40,892 nucleotides of DNA from Flavobacteriaceae bacterium (GCA_026710085.1 JAPORT010000147.1:1-40892), one strand, 5' to 3'; numbered from the stretch's first letter, positions 25,441 through 35,041 are shown. The notes: a model not told the origin generated them from the letters alone. Program-made: numbers and translations.

Positions 25441-27093
25441 TCAGTTTGAAAACCGATTGCTAAAAACGATATCCCCATCAAGAAAAGTTGCAACAACTCT
25501 TGTGCTTAATACAGATGGCCAATCAATCAACATGATGTCTTTGTCTAATATGGTGAAATCAGCAGATTTTCCAACCTCGATACTCCCCTTCTTGTCTTCT
25601 TCAAAATTAGCATGTGCTCCCCAATAAGTCATGCCTTTTAATGCTTCTTGACGGCTTAACGAATCTCGTTTTAGAAATCCTTTTCGAGGATATCCATTCA
25701 TATCTTGCCGGGCAACAGCAGCAACAAATGTTTTCAGAGGTGAAACATCTTCTACGGGAAAATCGGTGCCTAGGGCAATACTTCCCGATCTTTCTAACAA
25801 TCGTTTGTAAGGATACGCACCGACCATTCGCTGAGGACCGATACGTTCTTCCACCCAGTTCATATCACTAGTTGCATGCGTTGGTTGAACAGATGGGATG
25901 ATTCTATAATCATAAAGATTGATATCGTTGGTGTCCATAATTTGAGCATGCTCGATACGCCATCGAGGATCTTTTGAAAAAAATAATGCATTTCGATAAG
26001 CTCTCAATACTTCATAGTTTGCTAAGTCTCCTATGGCATGAGTATTCATTTGAAAAGTTTCTTTTTGAGCAATTCGGAAAGCCAATTGTTGCAAGTCTTC
26101 AATTTCAGTAAGAAAAACACCTCGATGATCAGCATCTGAATAATTTTCTTTTAGAGCGGCACCTCTTGACCCCAAGGCCCCATCGGCATAAACTTTGACA
26201 CTCCTCACATTGAGCTTGTCCGTACTAATAATACCCCGTTGGTCTAGAAAATAATGAAGATTTTCTTCTGTATTGGAGATCATTGCATAAATCTTGATTT
26301 TCAACTCTTTTGAATCATGCAAATCTTTTATTAAAAAAATATCTTCTTTATCTAATCCTGCTTCACTTACCGTCGTGATTCCATGCGAAAAACAGATTTC
26401 TTCTGCTCTTTTTAATGCTTCAATCTTTTCTTTTTTTGTCGGTTGTGGAATAATAGCATCGACTAGGTTCATCGCTCCATCGATCAAAACACCTGTCGGT
26501 TGATCCTTCTCATCTTTGATAATGATGCCATTTTCAATTGGAGATGAAAGATCTACTTCCGCTTGATTCATAACATATTGATTCACAAGAATGGCATGTC
26601 CATCAATACGTCTTAGGATAATAGGAATTTCTGGAAATAGAGAGTCTAATATTTTTTTTGTTGGCAGTTTCTTTACACTCCAATCATTCTGATCCCAACC
26701 TCTTCCTTGAATGATTTGTATTTCAGGATTCGCCTCTTTATAGGCTTGGAGCATTCCAATAATTTCATCAAAACTTTTGGTATTGGTCAAGTCTATTTGA
26801 TTTTGAAGCAGTCCAAGAGCTAAAAAATGAGCATGCGAGTCAATGAATCCAGGGTAAATTGGAAGTCCTTTGGCATCAAGAACACCTCGAGCATGATATT
26901 CATTTAAAATTTCATCATCGGTACCCACTGCGACGATCACTCCATCATCAATCGCCATTGCTTGAGCTATCTTATTATTCTCATCAACCGTGTATATCGT
27001 AGCACCGTGTATGATGGTATCAACCGAATTGCTGCAGGATAGACAAAATCCACTAAGGATCATGCAAAAAAAAGACAGTCTATTTAAACTCAT
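25441..27093 (-). CDS. Amidohydrolase, YtcJ-like, probable lipoprotein
   Basis: The protein of about 550 residues is a metal-dependent hydrolase of the amidohydrolase_3 group, whose members act on C-N bonds of varied small molecules. Signal: MSLNRLSFFCMILSGFCLSC with a lipobox Cys, so it is likely a lipoprotein. Metal ligands: the HxH of PGFIDSHAHFLALG, then a GALGSRGAAL block, MNTHAIGD and WRIEHAQI for the two further His, and LGTDFPVEDVSP for the Asp. QGRGWDQNDW is a YtcJ hallmark. The start at 27093 is chosen because it begins the signal peptide; an in-frame start at 27117 adds eight residues. The substrate is unknown. Confidence 0.9.
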   Translation of the reverse strand: MSLNRLSFFCMILSGFCLSCSNSVDTIIHGATIYTVDENNKIAQAMAIDDGVIVAVGTDDEILNEYHARGVLDAKGLPIYPGFIDSHAHFLALGLLQNQIDLTNTKSFDEIIGMLQAYKEANPEIQIIQGRGWDQNDWSVKKLPTKKILDSLFPEIPIILRRIDGHAILVNQYVMNQAEVDLSSPIENGIIIKDEKDQPTGVLIDGAMNLVDAIIPQPTKKEKIEALKRAEEICFSHGITTVSEAGLDKEDIFLIKDLHDSKELKIKIYAMISNTEENLHYFLDQRGIISTDKLNVRSVKVYADGALGSRGAALKENYSDADHRGVFLTEIEDLQQLAFRIAQKETFQMNTHAIGDLANYEVLRAYRNALFFSKDPRWRIEHAQIMDTNDINLYDYRIIPSVQPTHATSDMNWVEERIGPQRMVGAYPYKRLLERSGSIALGTDFPVEDVSPLKTFVAAVARQDMNGYPRKGFLKRDSLSRQEALKGMTYWGAHANFEEDKKGSIEVGKSADFTILDKDIMLIDWPSVLSTRVVATFLDGDIVFSNRFSN

Positions 27094-27434
27094 TTGGATT
27101 AAAGAATCATATATCAAAAACTAATCGATTTATTTTTCAATTTCGTAGCAAATTTAATCAAACCATATCGAGCTTTATGATTTAAAGATTGAATCGATGT
27201 CCGTCATTTTTTTTCTTTTTCACATGACTCATCTCTAGTTTTTATTCCCATGATCTAGAATCCTATACTTCGAATATTTTCTTCTTGAACACCATCAACC
27301 ATACATCGAAAGCCTTCTTAAAGAGCTAATGACCGCCATTCATTAAATTTGCCCTTTGCTAGAACCTAACACACCGATCAAAACAGAATTAGATTGTTTG
27401 CAACTAAAGAAATTAAATTCCGTCAATCAAAACA
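27094..27434. other. Intergenic region between divergent amidohydrolase and ftsE
   Basis: About 340 bp separate the two divergent starts. Only frames of a dozen codons occur. It must contain both promoters, but no full Bacteroidota promoter (TTG, 19-21 nt, TAnnTTTG) could be fixed with confidence, and no strong hairpin or repeat was seen. Confidence 0.55.
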
Positions 27435-28160
27435 ATGGATCATCCAATTCATCAAAAAGAACAAGTAAGCATTGCCAAATTTATCGATTCTGAGGTCAGA
27501 ATTGACAATCACCAAGTGATTAACAATCTAAACTTCGAAATCAATAAAGGTGATTTTATTTTTCTCATTGGTCAAACTGGCTCTGGAAAATCAACATTGA
27601 TGAGGCTATTATACGGTGATTTGCCGATTAATAAGGGAACGGCTTCCGTTGTTGGTTTTGATTTAAAAAAAATCAAAACTAGAGATATTCCTAGATTAAG
27701 AAGGAAGCTAGGCATCGTTTTTCAAGATTTCAAACTACTAAATGATCGGAACATCTATGAAAACCTGGCCTTTGTATTAAAAGCTACTGGTTGGAAATCA
27801 AAAAAGAAAATCAAAAAAAGAGTTTTTCAAACACTTAAGTTAGTGAATGTTCATGTTGATACTAAAAAATATCCAATCGAATTATCTGGTGGGGAACAAC
27901 AAAGAGTTGCCATTGCTAGAGCTATATTGAATGAGCCTCAATTAATTATTGCTGATGAACCAACTGGAAACCTGGATCCCAGTACTTCTTTAGAACTTAT
28001 GCGATTGTTTGAAATGTTGCATCGAAAGGGGATGACTATCTTAATGTCGACCCACAATTATAATATGGTTTTAAAATTTCCTGGAAAAATTTACCGACTT
28101 GAAAATAAAGCCTTAGAAGAAGTGATTCGTCGAAGAGTTCAAAAAAAACCAATGGACTAA
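27435..28160 (+). CDS. ftsE: Cell-division ABC transporter ATPase FtsE
   Basis: The 241-residue ATPase partners FtsX at the septum, where the complex controls peptidoglycan hydrolases. Motifs: Walker A GQTGSGKST, Q-loop VFQDFKLL followed by NDRNIYENLAF, a hallmark of FtsE, signature LSGGEQQRVAIARA, Walker B LIIADEPTGNLDP and switch STHNYNM. The FtsE identity rests on QDFKLL-x-RNIYENL together with an FtsX encoded in the same window; LolD/MacB-type ATPases are the alternative but usually have different Q-loop context. ftsX lies 8 kb away on the other strand, the split arrangement usual in Bacteroidota. kdsA follows after 50 bp. Confidence 0.9.
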   Translation: MDHPIHQKEQVSIAKFIDSEVRIDNHQVINNLNFEINKGDFIFLIGQTGSGKSTLMRLLYGDLPINKGTASVVGFDLKKIKTRDIPRLRRKLGIVFQDFKLLNDRNIYENLAFVLKATGWKSKKKIKKRVFQTLKLVNVHVDTKKYPIELSGGEQQRVAIARAILNEPQLIIADEPTGNLDPSTSLELMRLFEMLHRKGMTILMSTHNYNMVLKFPGKIYRLENKALEEVIRRRVQKKPMD

Positions 28161-28210
28161 TCATCAAATTATTTTGAAGTTGAATTTTATTATTCTGTAA
28201 CCATTCTTTC

Positions 28211-29056
28211 ATGGATTTCAATCGTTTTTTAAATCGAAGCCCTCAATCATTTTTTTTGATTGCAGGCCCTTGTGCGATTGAAGATGAAAAGACTGCCTTT
28301 GAAATCGCTCATCATGTTGATTCTGTTTCTCAGTCACTCAACATCCCTTATATATTTAAAGGAAGCTTTAAGAAAGCCAATCGAACGAAAATGGACAGTT
28401 TCAAGGGTATTGGTGATATCAAGGCACTAAAAATTTTACATCATATCGGCCAAACTTTGAAGATTCCTGTTTTGACAGATATCCATGAGTCTCATGATGC
28501 TCCTATTGCAGCCCAGTATGTTGATGTTCTTCAGATTCCTGCTTTTTTAATCCGTCAAACAGATTTAATCATTGCTGCTGCTCAAACTGGAAAAACCATC
28601 AATCTAAAAAAGGGGCAATTTCTATCTCCTGAAAGCATGAAATTTGCTATTGAAAAAGTAAAAAGCGCTGGAAATACAAATGTTTTTATTACAGAACGAG
28701 GCACTCAATTTGGATATAGTGATCTCGTCGTTGATTTTCGAGGAATTCCAAAAATGAGATCTCTTGCCCCAACAGTGATGGATATCACTCATGCTCTTCA
28801 ACAACCTAATAGATCGGAAGGAGTTACTGGAGGGGCTCCTCATCTCATAGAAACCATAGGCAGAGCCGCTGTCGCTGTTGGCATTGACGGGCTCTTTATA
28901 GAAACTCATCCAGATCCCTTAATGGCTCAAAGCGATGGGAAAAATATGCTGAAACTCGATCAAATTGAAAATTTATTGAAACGATTTGTAGCCATCCATC
29001 AAACCGTTGTTTCGTTTCAATCCAATCATTCATCTCCTTGTTCAAAATCTATCTAA
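28211..29056 (+). CDS. kdsA: 3-deoxy-8-phosphooctulonate (KDO-8-P) synthase
   Basis: The 281-residue enzyme joins phosphoenolpyruvate and arabinose-5-phosphate, the committed step to KDO for lipopolysaccharide core. Motifs: FLIAGPCAIEDE near the start, FKGSFKKANRTK, VLTDIHE, DVLQIPAFLIRQTD, NLKKGQFLSP, FITERGTQFGY, and GGAPHLIETIGRAA with FIETHPDP. The Cys in GPCAIE is the metal ligand of the metal-dependent class, in contrast to the Asn of the E. coli metal-free enzyme. The gene follows ftsE closely and should be on the same transcript. It shows that the cell makes an LPS-type outer membrane. Confidence 0.95.
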   Translation: MDFNRFLNRSPQSFFLIAGPCAIEDEKTAFEIAHHVDSVSQSLNIPYIFKGSFKKANRTKMDSFKGIGDIKALKILHHIGQTLKIPVLTDIHESHDAPIAAQYVDVLQIPAFLIRQTDLIIAAAQTGKTINLKKGQFLSPESMKFAIEKVKSAGNTNVFITERGTQFGYSDLVVDFRGIPKMRSLAPTVMDITHALQQPNRSEGVTGGAPHLIETIGRAAVAVGIDGLFIETHPDPLMAQSDGKNMLKLDQIENLLKRFVAIHQTVVSFQSNHSSPCSKSI

Positions 29057-29086
29057 AAAACGATATTCCAAGATACATGCATTTCA

Positions 29087-29137
29087 TGGCTGTTGTGGTG
29101 ATTCGTTTGGGAATCAAAATATCACCAAAAACAGCCA
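29087..29137. repeat. Long imperfect hairpin after kdsA
   Basis: TGGCTGTT-GTGGTGAT and ATCACCAA-AAACAGCCA form an outer stem of about 14-15 pairs with one small internal mismatch region; within the loop GATTC and GAATC can pair as well. It begins 30 nt after the kdsA stop. No T-run follows, so intrinsic termination is uncertain. It is 54 bp from repeat copy B and might mark a mobile-element end. Confidence 0.5.
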
Positions 29138-29190
29138 AACCGAAATCCAACAAACCTACATCAGTAGAGACCCATAATTCATAGAACTAC

Positions 29191-29322
29191 ATACTAATTT
29201 GCATTTTAAATGGCTCTTTAAGCTAAGGACATTATCTATATAATTCATAATGTATTGGCTTCATTTAATGGCAATGAGATTAAAATCAAATACCACACTA
29301 TACAGAAACAAATTGGTATTAA
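29191..29322 (+). repeat. Dispersed repeat, copy B (inverted relative to 8985-9117)
   Basis: This is the partner of copy A, 20 kb away and in opposite orientation. Shared blocks read ACTAATTTGCATTTTAAATG at its left end and ACAGAAACAAATTGGTAT near the right, with AATGAGAT and TTTAATGG in between. On the minus strand an ATG at 29248 opens MNYIDNVLSL, then KSHLKCKLV and a 30-residue frame ending at 29156-29158. It lies in the 446-bp gap between kdsA and the second oxidoreductase. The rest of that gap (29323-29502) shows nothing clear beyond the upstream region of the next gene. Confidence 0.7.
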
Positions 29323-29502
29323 ACTCTTATAAACAAATGCTATGAGAATGAACATTTTCAGAGTTGAACTTTTTTTAACGATACTCCAGCCACATTAGTA
29401 ACTAATTCCCGTAATTAATTCTAAAATTATCTGTAGACGACTTGAATGATTTCATATCGTCTTTAGATTTTATAATTTGTACTCGATACAATATTAAATC
29501 CC

Positions 29503-30876
29503 ATGGCCGGTACAAAAAATTTTAGAATCAATCGAAGAAAGTTTTTACAAGGTGGTATGGCTTCACTAGTGATCTCCCAATTTGGCGCTTATGGTTTTGA
29601 TTTAATCTACCCCATCAAACCATGGAAAGTTGGTGTTATTGGTACAGGATGGTATGGTAAAAGTGATCTTTTTCGATTAATGCAAGTAACTCAAGTAGAA
29701 GTTGTGGCAATTTGTGATGTTGATATCCACCTATTGAATGAAGCTGCTGATTTGATATCTCAAAGACAGAAAACCATTCATCGTCCAAAACTTTACGAAA
29801 ATTATCAAAAGATGATTGATGAAAATGAATTAGATATTGTCATCATTGGAACACCGGATCATTGGCATGCCCTGCAAACAATCCATAGTCTTCAAGCAGG
29901 TGCTCACGTTTATGTTCAAAAACCCATTAGCGTTGATGTATTAGAAGGGCATGCCATGATAAGAGCGGCTCATCAATACAATCGAGTGGTTCAAGTAGGG
30001 ACTCAAAGAAAAAGTACCCCACATTTAATCCATGCTAAAGAACATATCGTTGATAAAGGATTATTAGGCACTATTGGGCACGTCGAAATGTGTTGTTATT
30101 ACCACATGCGAGCTAAAGGAAATCCTCAAGTCAAACCCATACCAGATTTTTTAAACTATGACCTGTGGACTGGACCAGCACCATGGAGACCTTATGATAA
30201 TCTACCCCATCGCGGATGGTGGCGCGCTTTTATGGAATATTCTAATGGCATTACTGGAGATATGTGTGTTCATATGTATGATACGGTTCGTTGGTTGTTG
30301 GATTTGCAATGGCCAAAAAAAATTAGTGCATCAGGGGGTATTTTTATCGAAAAAAAATCAAAAGCCAATATAGCGGATACACAAACAGCCATTTTTCAAC
30401 ATGATGGATTTAATTGTGTCTGGAATCATCGTACTTGGGGAAATCCTGTTGATTTCGATTACCCTTGGGGATTTTTTATTTATGGTGAATACGGAACACT
30501 CAAAGGAAGTCCACACATGTATGAATTCATTCCTCGAAACAATCAACCACCCATTAAAAAAGATGTCATTTACCAAAGAGAACAATTTCCTGAAGATCTC
30601 ACTGAAAAAGATATCGAATTACATGCAGCCCCTGCCACTCGATTGCATATGATTGATTTTTTGGAAGCCATTCAAACTGGAAAAAAACCAGTATCGAATC
30701 TTTTGGATGGACATATTTCTACAGCAAGTTGTATTCTAGCCAATATTGCTATGAAAACCAACCGAACATTAGTTTATGACCCCCAAAAAATGATCGTTCA
30801 AAACGATTCACAAGCAACCAAACTTTTGAAAAGACCCTATCGTACAGGATGGAAACATCCCTGGCATTTATCTTGA
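29503..30876 (+). CDS. Second Tat-exported Gfo/Idh/MocA family oxidoreductase
   Basis: The 457-residue protein has a twin-arginine signal, RINRRKFLQGGMASLVIS, then a Rossmann fold KVGVIGTGWYGKSDL and GTPDHWHALQTIHSL. The usual EKP catalytic motif reads YVQKPISVD: the Glu is replaced by Gln but the Lys remains, a variant I associate with some exported members. GITGDMCVHMYDTVRWLL and TARTRLHMIDFLEAI-like APATRLHMIDFLEAI follow. The substrate is probably a sugar or cyclitol. The 3' end overlaps the nadC 3' end by 9 bp on the opposite strand. The upstream 446-bp gap contains the dispersed repeat, so this gene has its own promoter. Confidence 0.9.
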   Translation: MAGTKNFRINRRKFLQGGMASLVISQFGAYGFDLIYPIKPWKVGVIGTGWYGKSDLFRLMQVTQVEVVAICDVDIHLLNEAADLISQRQKTIHRPKLYENYQKMIDENELDIVIIGTPDHWHALQTIHSLQAGAHVYVQKPISVDVLEGHAMIRAAHQYNRVVQVGTQRKSTPHLIHAKEHIVDKGLLGTIGHVEMCCYYHMRAKGNPQVKPIPDFLNYDLWTGPAPWRPYDNLPHRGWWRAFMEYSNGITGDMCVHMYDTVRWLLDLQWPKKISASGGIFIEKKSKANIADTQTAIFQHDGFNCVWNHRTWGNPVDFDYPWGFFIYGEYGTLKGSPHMYEFIPRNNQPPIKKDVIYQREQFPEDLTEKDIELHAAPATRLHMIDFLEAIQTGKKPVSNLLDGHISTASCILANIAMKTNRTLVYDPQKMIVQNDSQATKLLKRPYRTGWKHPWHLS

Positions 30877-31746
30877 AATGACTTCAATCAACAATGTCAA
30901 ATCGATCAGTGGTCTCGAATGAGTCAGAGAACCCATTGAAATATAATCTACCCCTTGTTGTGCATACTCGAGTATATTGTGGGCATTAATATTTCCCGAT
31001 ACTTCGATGTCATACTTTCGATCAATCATGTTGATAGCCTGAACAATATCCTTGGGGCGAAAATTATCCAAAAGGATACGATCGATAAAATCAAAATCAA
31101 GAGTTTGCATTAATTCATCAAAATTTCTGACTTCAACGATGATAGGAGATGGTTTTGGATGGAGTTTTGAAATAAATTCAAAGGTTTTTTCCAAAGTATT
31201 TTTCATGCCACCACACAAATCAATATGGTTTTCTTTAATTAAGATAGCATCGTAAAGACCCATTCGATGGTTAAGTCCTCCACCAATTAAAACGGCCCAT
31301 TTTTCGGGCAATCGAAATCCGGGAGTGGTTTTACGAGTATCCAAAAGTTGAGAAGAAGTATGACTGATTGATTTTTTTAGTGTTGCTACATTCGTTGCAA
31401 TGGCACTCATTCGAGCGATGCAATTAAGCAACAGCCTTTCCAATTGAATGATTGAAACGGAAGAACCCTTTAATTGACCCAAGCAATCTCCTTTTTGGAT
31501 ATATTGCCCATCAAAAAAGGAACTTTCAAAAGATAAAGACGAGTCATGTTGACTGATAATGTATTGGGATAATTCGATTCCAGCAACCATACAATCTTCA
31601 CGAGTAATTATTTTTCCAACCGATTTTTGTTGTGGATTTAAACAAACTCGAGTTGTTAAATCACCCGATCCAAAATCTTCTTTAAAATAAACATCAATAA
31701 GGTCATCCAACTGCAATCGATGTTTTTTTAAAAATGAGTCACTCAT
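30868..31746 (-). CDS. nadC: Nicotinate-nucleotide pyrophosphorylase (QPRTase)
   Basis: The 292-residue enzyme converts quinolinate and PRPP to nicotinate mononucleotide, last step of the NadABC route. Motifs: EDFGSGDLTT near the start, LLNCIARMSAIAT, LDTRKTTPGFRLPEKWAV, GGGLNHRMGLYDAILIKENHI, EVSGNINAHNI and VDYISMGSLTHS. These supply the phosphate- and quinolinate-binding Arg, His and Lys residues. The ATG at 31746 is chosen; a TTG two codons upstream also lies in frame. It overlaps the nadB stop by 8 bp, so it is the last gene of nadA-nadB-nadC. Confidence 0.95.
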   Translation of the reverse strand: MSDSFLKKHRLQLDDLIDVYFKEDFGSGDLTTRVCLNPQQKSVGKIITREDCMVAGIELSQYIISQHDSSLSFESSFFDGQYIQKGDCLGQLKGSSVSIIQLERLLLNCIARMSAIATNVATLKKSISHTSSQLLDTRKTTPGFRLPEKWAVLIGGGLNHRMGLYDAILIKENHIDLCGGMKNTLEKTFEFISKLHPKPSPIIVEVRNFDELMQTLDFDFIDRILLDNFRPKDIVQAINMIDRKYDIEVSGNINAHNILEYAQQGVDYISMGSLTHSRPLIDLTLLIEVISR

Positions 31747-33292
31747 TATCAATGTTATAAAAAACTCCTTGATTGGTATTGATTTTTTTAGCTTGTTGGA
31801 TGATTAAATGCGCGATGCTCACCATATTTCTAAGTTCACATAGTTCAACATCAAGTTTGTTTCGGTTGTAAATTTTTAATACCTCTGTATAAATATGGTT
31901 CATTTCTTTTTCTGCAATATCTAAAATCCGATTGGTTTTAAAAATGCTAACATGGTTTGTCATCGTATCTTGCAACTTTAGTCTGAGCGATTGGGTGATT
32001 TCTGGATTATTAAATTCTTGGTATTCCTTTCCTTTCCATTTAGGAATTTTTTCATAAATAATGTTGGGAGGTAATGGCTCATTTAATGACGCCAAACAAT
32101 GCATGGCTGCACGATGCGAAAACACAATGGATTCCAAAAGTGAATTTGAAGCCAATCGATTGGCACCATGCAAACCTGTAGAACTACATTCTCCAACAGC
32201 ATATAATCCTTTTAATTCGGATTCTGCATGTTCATCAACAACGATTCCTCCACAAAAGTAATGAGCGACTGGTACCACCGGGATGTATTCTTTTAGAGGA
32301 TTAATACCTATACTAATGAGTTTTTGATAAATATTTGGCAATCTCTTCAGCCACTTTTTGAAAGAAATGTTTTGAGCATCTAAATAGACATAGTCGTGCG
32401 TTCCTTTTTGAATTTCTGATGCAATGCCTCTTGCAACAACATCTCTTGGAGCTAGTTCTTTATCTCTATGATATTGAGACATAAATTCAATACCTTTTTC
32501 GTTTAAGAGTTTGGCACCAATTCCCCTCAATACTTCAGAAATGAGAAATGTTCTCCCTTCAACTTTAGGAAACAATCCAGTGGGATGAAATTGAACAAAG
32601 GGTAAGTTTTCCATATACACTTTGGCTCTGTAGGCGGCCCCAAGGCCATCACCAGTTGATTCAGGAGGATTTGTTGTATGGCGGTATAGTTGCCCTGCTC
32701 CACCAGTTGATAGTACCGTTAATTTAGCACCTAGGGTAATGATCTGCTTCTGCTCTTTCGATATGACATAAGCGCCATAACATCGATTGTAGTTTGATTG
32801 AACATGGTGGTCTGTAATCAAATCCACCAATGTGTGGTTTTTCAAACAGGTCACATTGGGAATTTTTTGAACCTTTTTGACGAGTGCTTGTTGAATTTCA
32901 TATCCTGTAATGTCTTTATGATGGATGATTCTATTCGCAGAGTGACCGGCTTCTTTTGTGAGATGTAGTTGGCCATTTTGAGTGTCAAATTGAATGCCCC
33001 ATTGCAATAATTCATCTATCCGCTGTCCACCTTCTCTAACGACAAATTCAATGACTTTTTTTTTATTCTGAAAACCTCCAGCTTCAAGAGTATCTTCAAT
33101 GTGTTTTTCAAAAGAATCCCTGACAAAATCTTTGACAACAGCAATTCCTCCCTGTGCATAACGCGTGTTGCCCTCATCAAGTTCTCCTTTGGAAATCAAA
33201 GCAACATTGATATTGGGGTTTTGTTCAGAAACTTTAATGGCAAATGTCAAACCAGAAATACCAGTTCCGATCACTAGGATATCGTAAACCAT
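31739..33292 (-). CDS. nadB: L-aspartate oxidase
   Basis: The 517-residue flavoprotein oxidises aspartate to iminoaspartate, which NadA condenses with dihydroxyacetone phosphate. FAD site: DILVIGTGISGLTFAI, then NTRYAQGGIAVV. Substrate and flavin blocks: HSANRIIHHKDITG, LSTGGAGQLYRHTTNPPESTGDG, FVQFHPTGLF, PRDVVARGI, HYFCGGIVVDEHAES and GECSSTGLHGANRLASNSLLE. All of these distinguish NadB from succinate dehydrogenase. The start is 2 bp after the nadA stop; the 3' end overlaps nadC. Confidence 0.96.
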   Translation of the reverse strand: MVYDILVIGTGISGLTFAIKVSEQNPNINVALISKGELDEGNTRYAQGGIAVVKDFVRDSFEKHIEDTLEAGGFQNKKKVIEFVVREGGQRIDELLQWGIQFDTQNGQLHLTKEAGHSANRIIHHKDITGYEIQQALVKKVQKIPNVTCLKNHTLVDLITDHHVQSNYNRCYGAYVISKEQKQIITLGAKLTVLSTGGAGQLYRHTTNPPESTGDGLGAAYRAKVYMENLPFVQFHPTGLFPKVEGRTFLISEVLRGIGAKLLNEKGIEFMSQYHRDKELAPRDVVARGIASEIQKGTHDYVYLDAQNISFKKWLKRLPNIYQKLISIGINPLKEYIPVVPVAHYFCGGIVVDEHAESELKGLYAVGECSSTGLHGANRLASNSLLESIVFSHRAAMHCLASLNEPLPPNIIYEKIPKWKGKEYQEFNNPEITQSLRLKLQDTMTNHVSIFKTNRILDIAEKEMNHIYTEVLKIYNRNKLDVELCELRNMVSIAHLIIQQAKKINTNQGVFYNIDNE

Positions 33293-33294
33293 GT

Positions 33295-34293
33295 TTATCC
33301 TAGTTCAAGCATCCGATCAATGGGGACTTTGGCTTGTTTCATTAATTGTTGATCTAAAATGATTTCTGGTAATTCAAATTTGAGACAGTTGTATAGTTTT
33401 TGCATTGTATTAAGTTTCATATAGGCACATTCGCTACAAGCACAAGTATCATCTTGGACAGGTGCAGGAATGAATTCTTTTTGGGGGCATACTTTTTGCA
33501 TTTGATGAAGAATTCCAGCTTCTGTAGCGACAATATACTGAGAAGCATCATCATTCTGAACATAATTCAATAGCCCTGACGTACTCCCGATGTAATGAGC
33601 AAGATCCAATATAGGAGATTCACTTTCAGGATGAGCAATGAATTTAGCTCGAGGATATTGTTGAGCCATTTTAACAATTTTATCAAAAGAAAATGCTTCA
33701 TGAACCATGCAAGCACCATCCCATAAAATCATGGGACGGTTTAACTCTTTGATCAAAAAATGACCTAAATTTTTATCAGGGGCAAAAATGATTCTTTTGC
33801 TTCTATCAATTGAGTGAATCACTCTTTTTGCATTTGAAGAAGTACAGACAATATCAGAAAGTGCTTTTATTTCTGCTGTGCAATTGATGTAGGAGACGAC
33901 CACAGCATCGGGATATTGTGCTTTAAATTCAGCAAATTCTTTTGGCGGACAAGATTCTGCTAAAGAGCATCCCGCTTTTAAATCTGGAAGCAGCACTTTT
34001 TTTGAAGGATTAATAATCTTGGCAGTTTCGGCCATAAAGTGAACTCCAGCAAACACAATCATCTTGGCTTTCACTTTTACAGCGGCTTGTGCTAAATAAA
34101 GACTATCGCCGAGAAAGTCAGCTAGTTCTTGAATTTGAGCATTCTGATAATAATGAGCCAATAAAACAGCATCTTTTGATTTTTTTAGTTTGATAAACTC
34201 ATTTTCGTAATCAAATTCATTGGAATGTTCGATATCCAAATAACCGATCTTTTCCAAGTTTTCTTTGGCTTTCAGAAATGTATCAACAAACAT
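33295..34293 (-). CDS. nadA: Quinolinate synthase
   Basis: The 332-residue enzyme makes quinolinate, using a [4Fe-4S] cluster. Signatures: AVLLAHYYQNAQIQELADFLGDSL, FMAETAKI, DLKAGCSLAESCP, YINCTAEIKALSDIVCTSSNA, FAPDKNLGHF, FIAHPESE, GSTSGLLNYV, then TEAGILHQMQ and DDTCACSECAYMKLNT. The Cys in KAGCSL, in CTSSNA and in the final CxCxxC region are the likely cluster ligands. It heads the nad operon; a -7-like element lies 26 bp upstream of the start. No NadR/NrtR-type operator was recognised. Confidence 0.96.
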   Translation of the reverse strand: MFVDTFLKAKENLEKIGYLDIEHSNEFDYENEFIKLKKSKDAVLLAHYYQNAQIQELADFLGDSLYLAQAAVKVKAKMIVFAGVHFMAETAKIINPSKKVLLPDLKAGCSLAESCPPKEFAEFKAQYPDAVVVSYINCTAEIKALSDIVCTSSNAKRVIHSIDRSKRIIFAPDKNLGHFLIKELNRPMILWDGACMVHEAFSFDKIVKMAQQYPRAKFIAHPESESPILDLAHYIGSTSGLLNYVQNDDASQYIVATEAGILHQMQKVCPQKEFIPAPVQDDTCACSECAYMKLNTMQKLYNCLKFELPEIILDQQLMKQAKVPIDRMLELG

Positions 34294-34318
34294 CAGAAAC
34301 TATGGTGTCAAATCATGA

Positions 34319-34326
34319 CAAAATTA
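34319..34326 (-). promoter_or_regulatory. -7-type promoter element of the nad operon
   Basis: On the minus strand TAATTTTG matches the Bacteroidota TAnnTTTG -7 element exactly, 26 nt before the nadA ATG, giving a leader of about 20 nt. A TTG lies about 24 nt further upstream, slightly too far for the ideal -33. The element sits in the 61-bp gap between truB and nadA. Confidence 0.4.
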
Positions 34327-34354
34327 CAAGAATTGGATTGTCTGAACATTCAAA

Positions 34355-35041
34355 CTATAGAATCGTTAGAGCATCATCCACAGAATAATCCCCAATAAAT
34401 GTTCGTCGCAAACTGATTAAATAGGCTCCAGAATTGCATTTTTTTCCAAAATCATTAATAAGTGAACGAATATAGGTTCCTTTACTACAAGAAATAATGA
34501 ATTTAATTTGGGGCATATTGATCTGATGGACATGAAACTCGGTAATGTTTATTTTTCTAGAGTTGATTGTTATCGTTTGGCCATTTCTAGCATATTGATA
34601 GAGTCTTTTTCCATCTTTTTTGATCGCAGAATAGATTGGTGGCAATTGCATTTGCTGGCCAATAAAATCTTTTGCTTTTTCGAGTATCATCTCTTCTGTA
34701 ATGTGTTTTATTGGGTAGTGGGCATTAACATGAGTTTCTGAATCAAAAGAAGGAGTTGTTTGACCAAGTTTTAGTGTGCCCGTATAGGTTTTGGTTAATG
34801 ATTGTAACTCTTGAATCTTTTTTGTTTTTTTTCCTACAGCGACAATCAAGAGGCCTGTAGCTAATGGATCAAGGGTTCCTGCATGTCCAACTTTTAACTT
34901 TTTGATTTGATAGGTTTTTTGGAGATATAATTTGATTTTTTTGACAACATCAAAAGATGTCCAACCACAAGGTTTATCGATGAGTATCAATCGTCCATCA
35001 ACAAGTTCTTGTTGAAAGAATAGAGCATTAGAAAATCTCAT
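34355..35041 (-). CDS. truB: tRNA pseudouridine-55 synthase TruB
   Basis: The 228-residue enzyme forms pseudouridine at position 55 of the tRNA T-loop. GRLILIDKPCGWTSFDVVKK is the family opening and the catalytic Asp is in GHAGTLDPLATGLLIVAVG. Later blocks are KTYTGTLKLGQTTPSFD, PPIYSAIKKDGKRLY and CSKGTYIRSLINDFG. There is no PUA domain, as in other short Bacteroidota TruB. It overlaps the uppP 3' end by 14 bp and ends the operon ftsX-DUF3098-uppP-truB. Confidence 0.95.
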   Translation of the reverse strand: MRFSNALFFQQELVDGRLILIDKPCGWTSFDVVKKIKLYLQKTYQIKKLKVGHAGTLDPLATGLLIVAVGKKTKKIQELQSLTKTYTGTLKLGQTTPSFDSETHVNAHYPIKHITEEMILEKAKDFIGQQMQLPPIYSAIKKDGKRLYQYARNGQTITINSRKINITEFHVHQINMPQIKFIISCSKGTYIRSLINDFGKKCNSGAYLISLRRTFIGDYSVDDALTIL

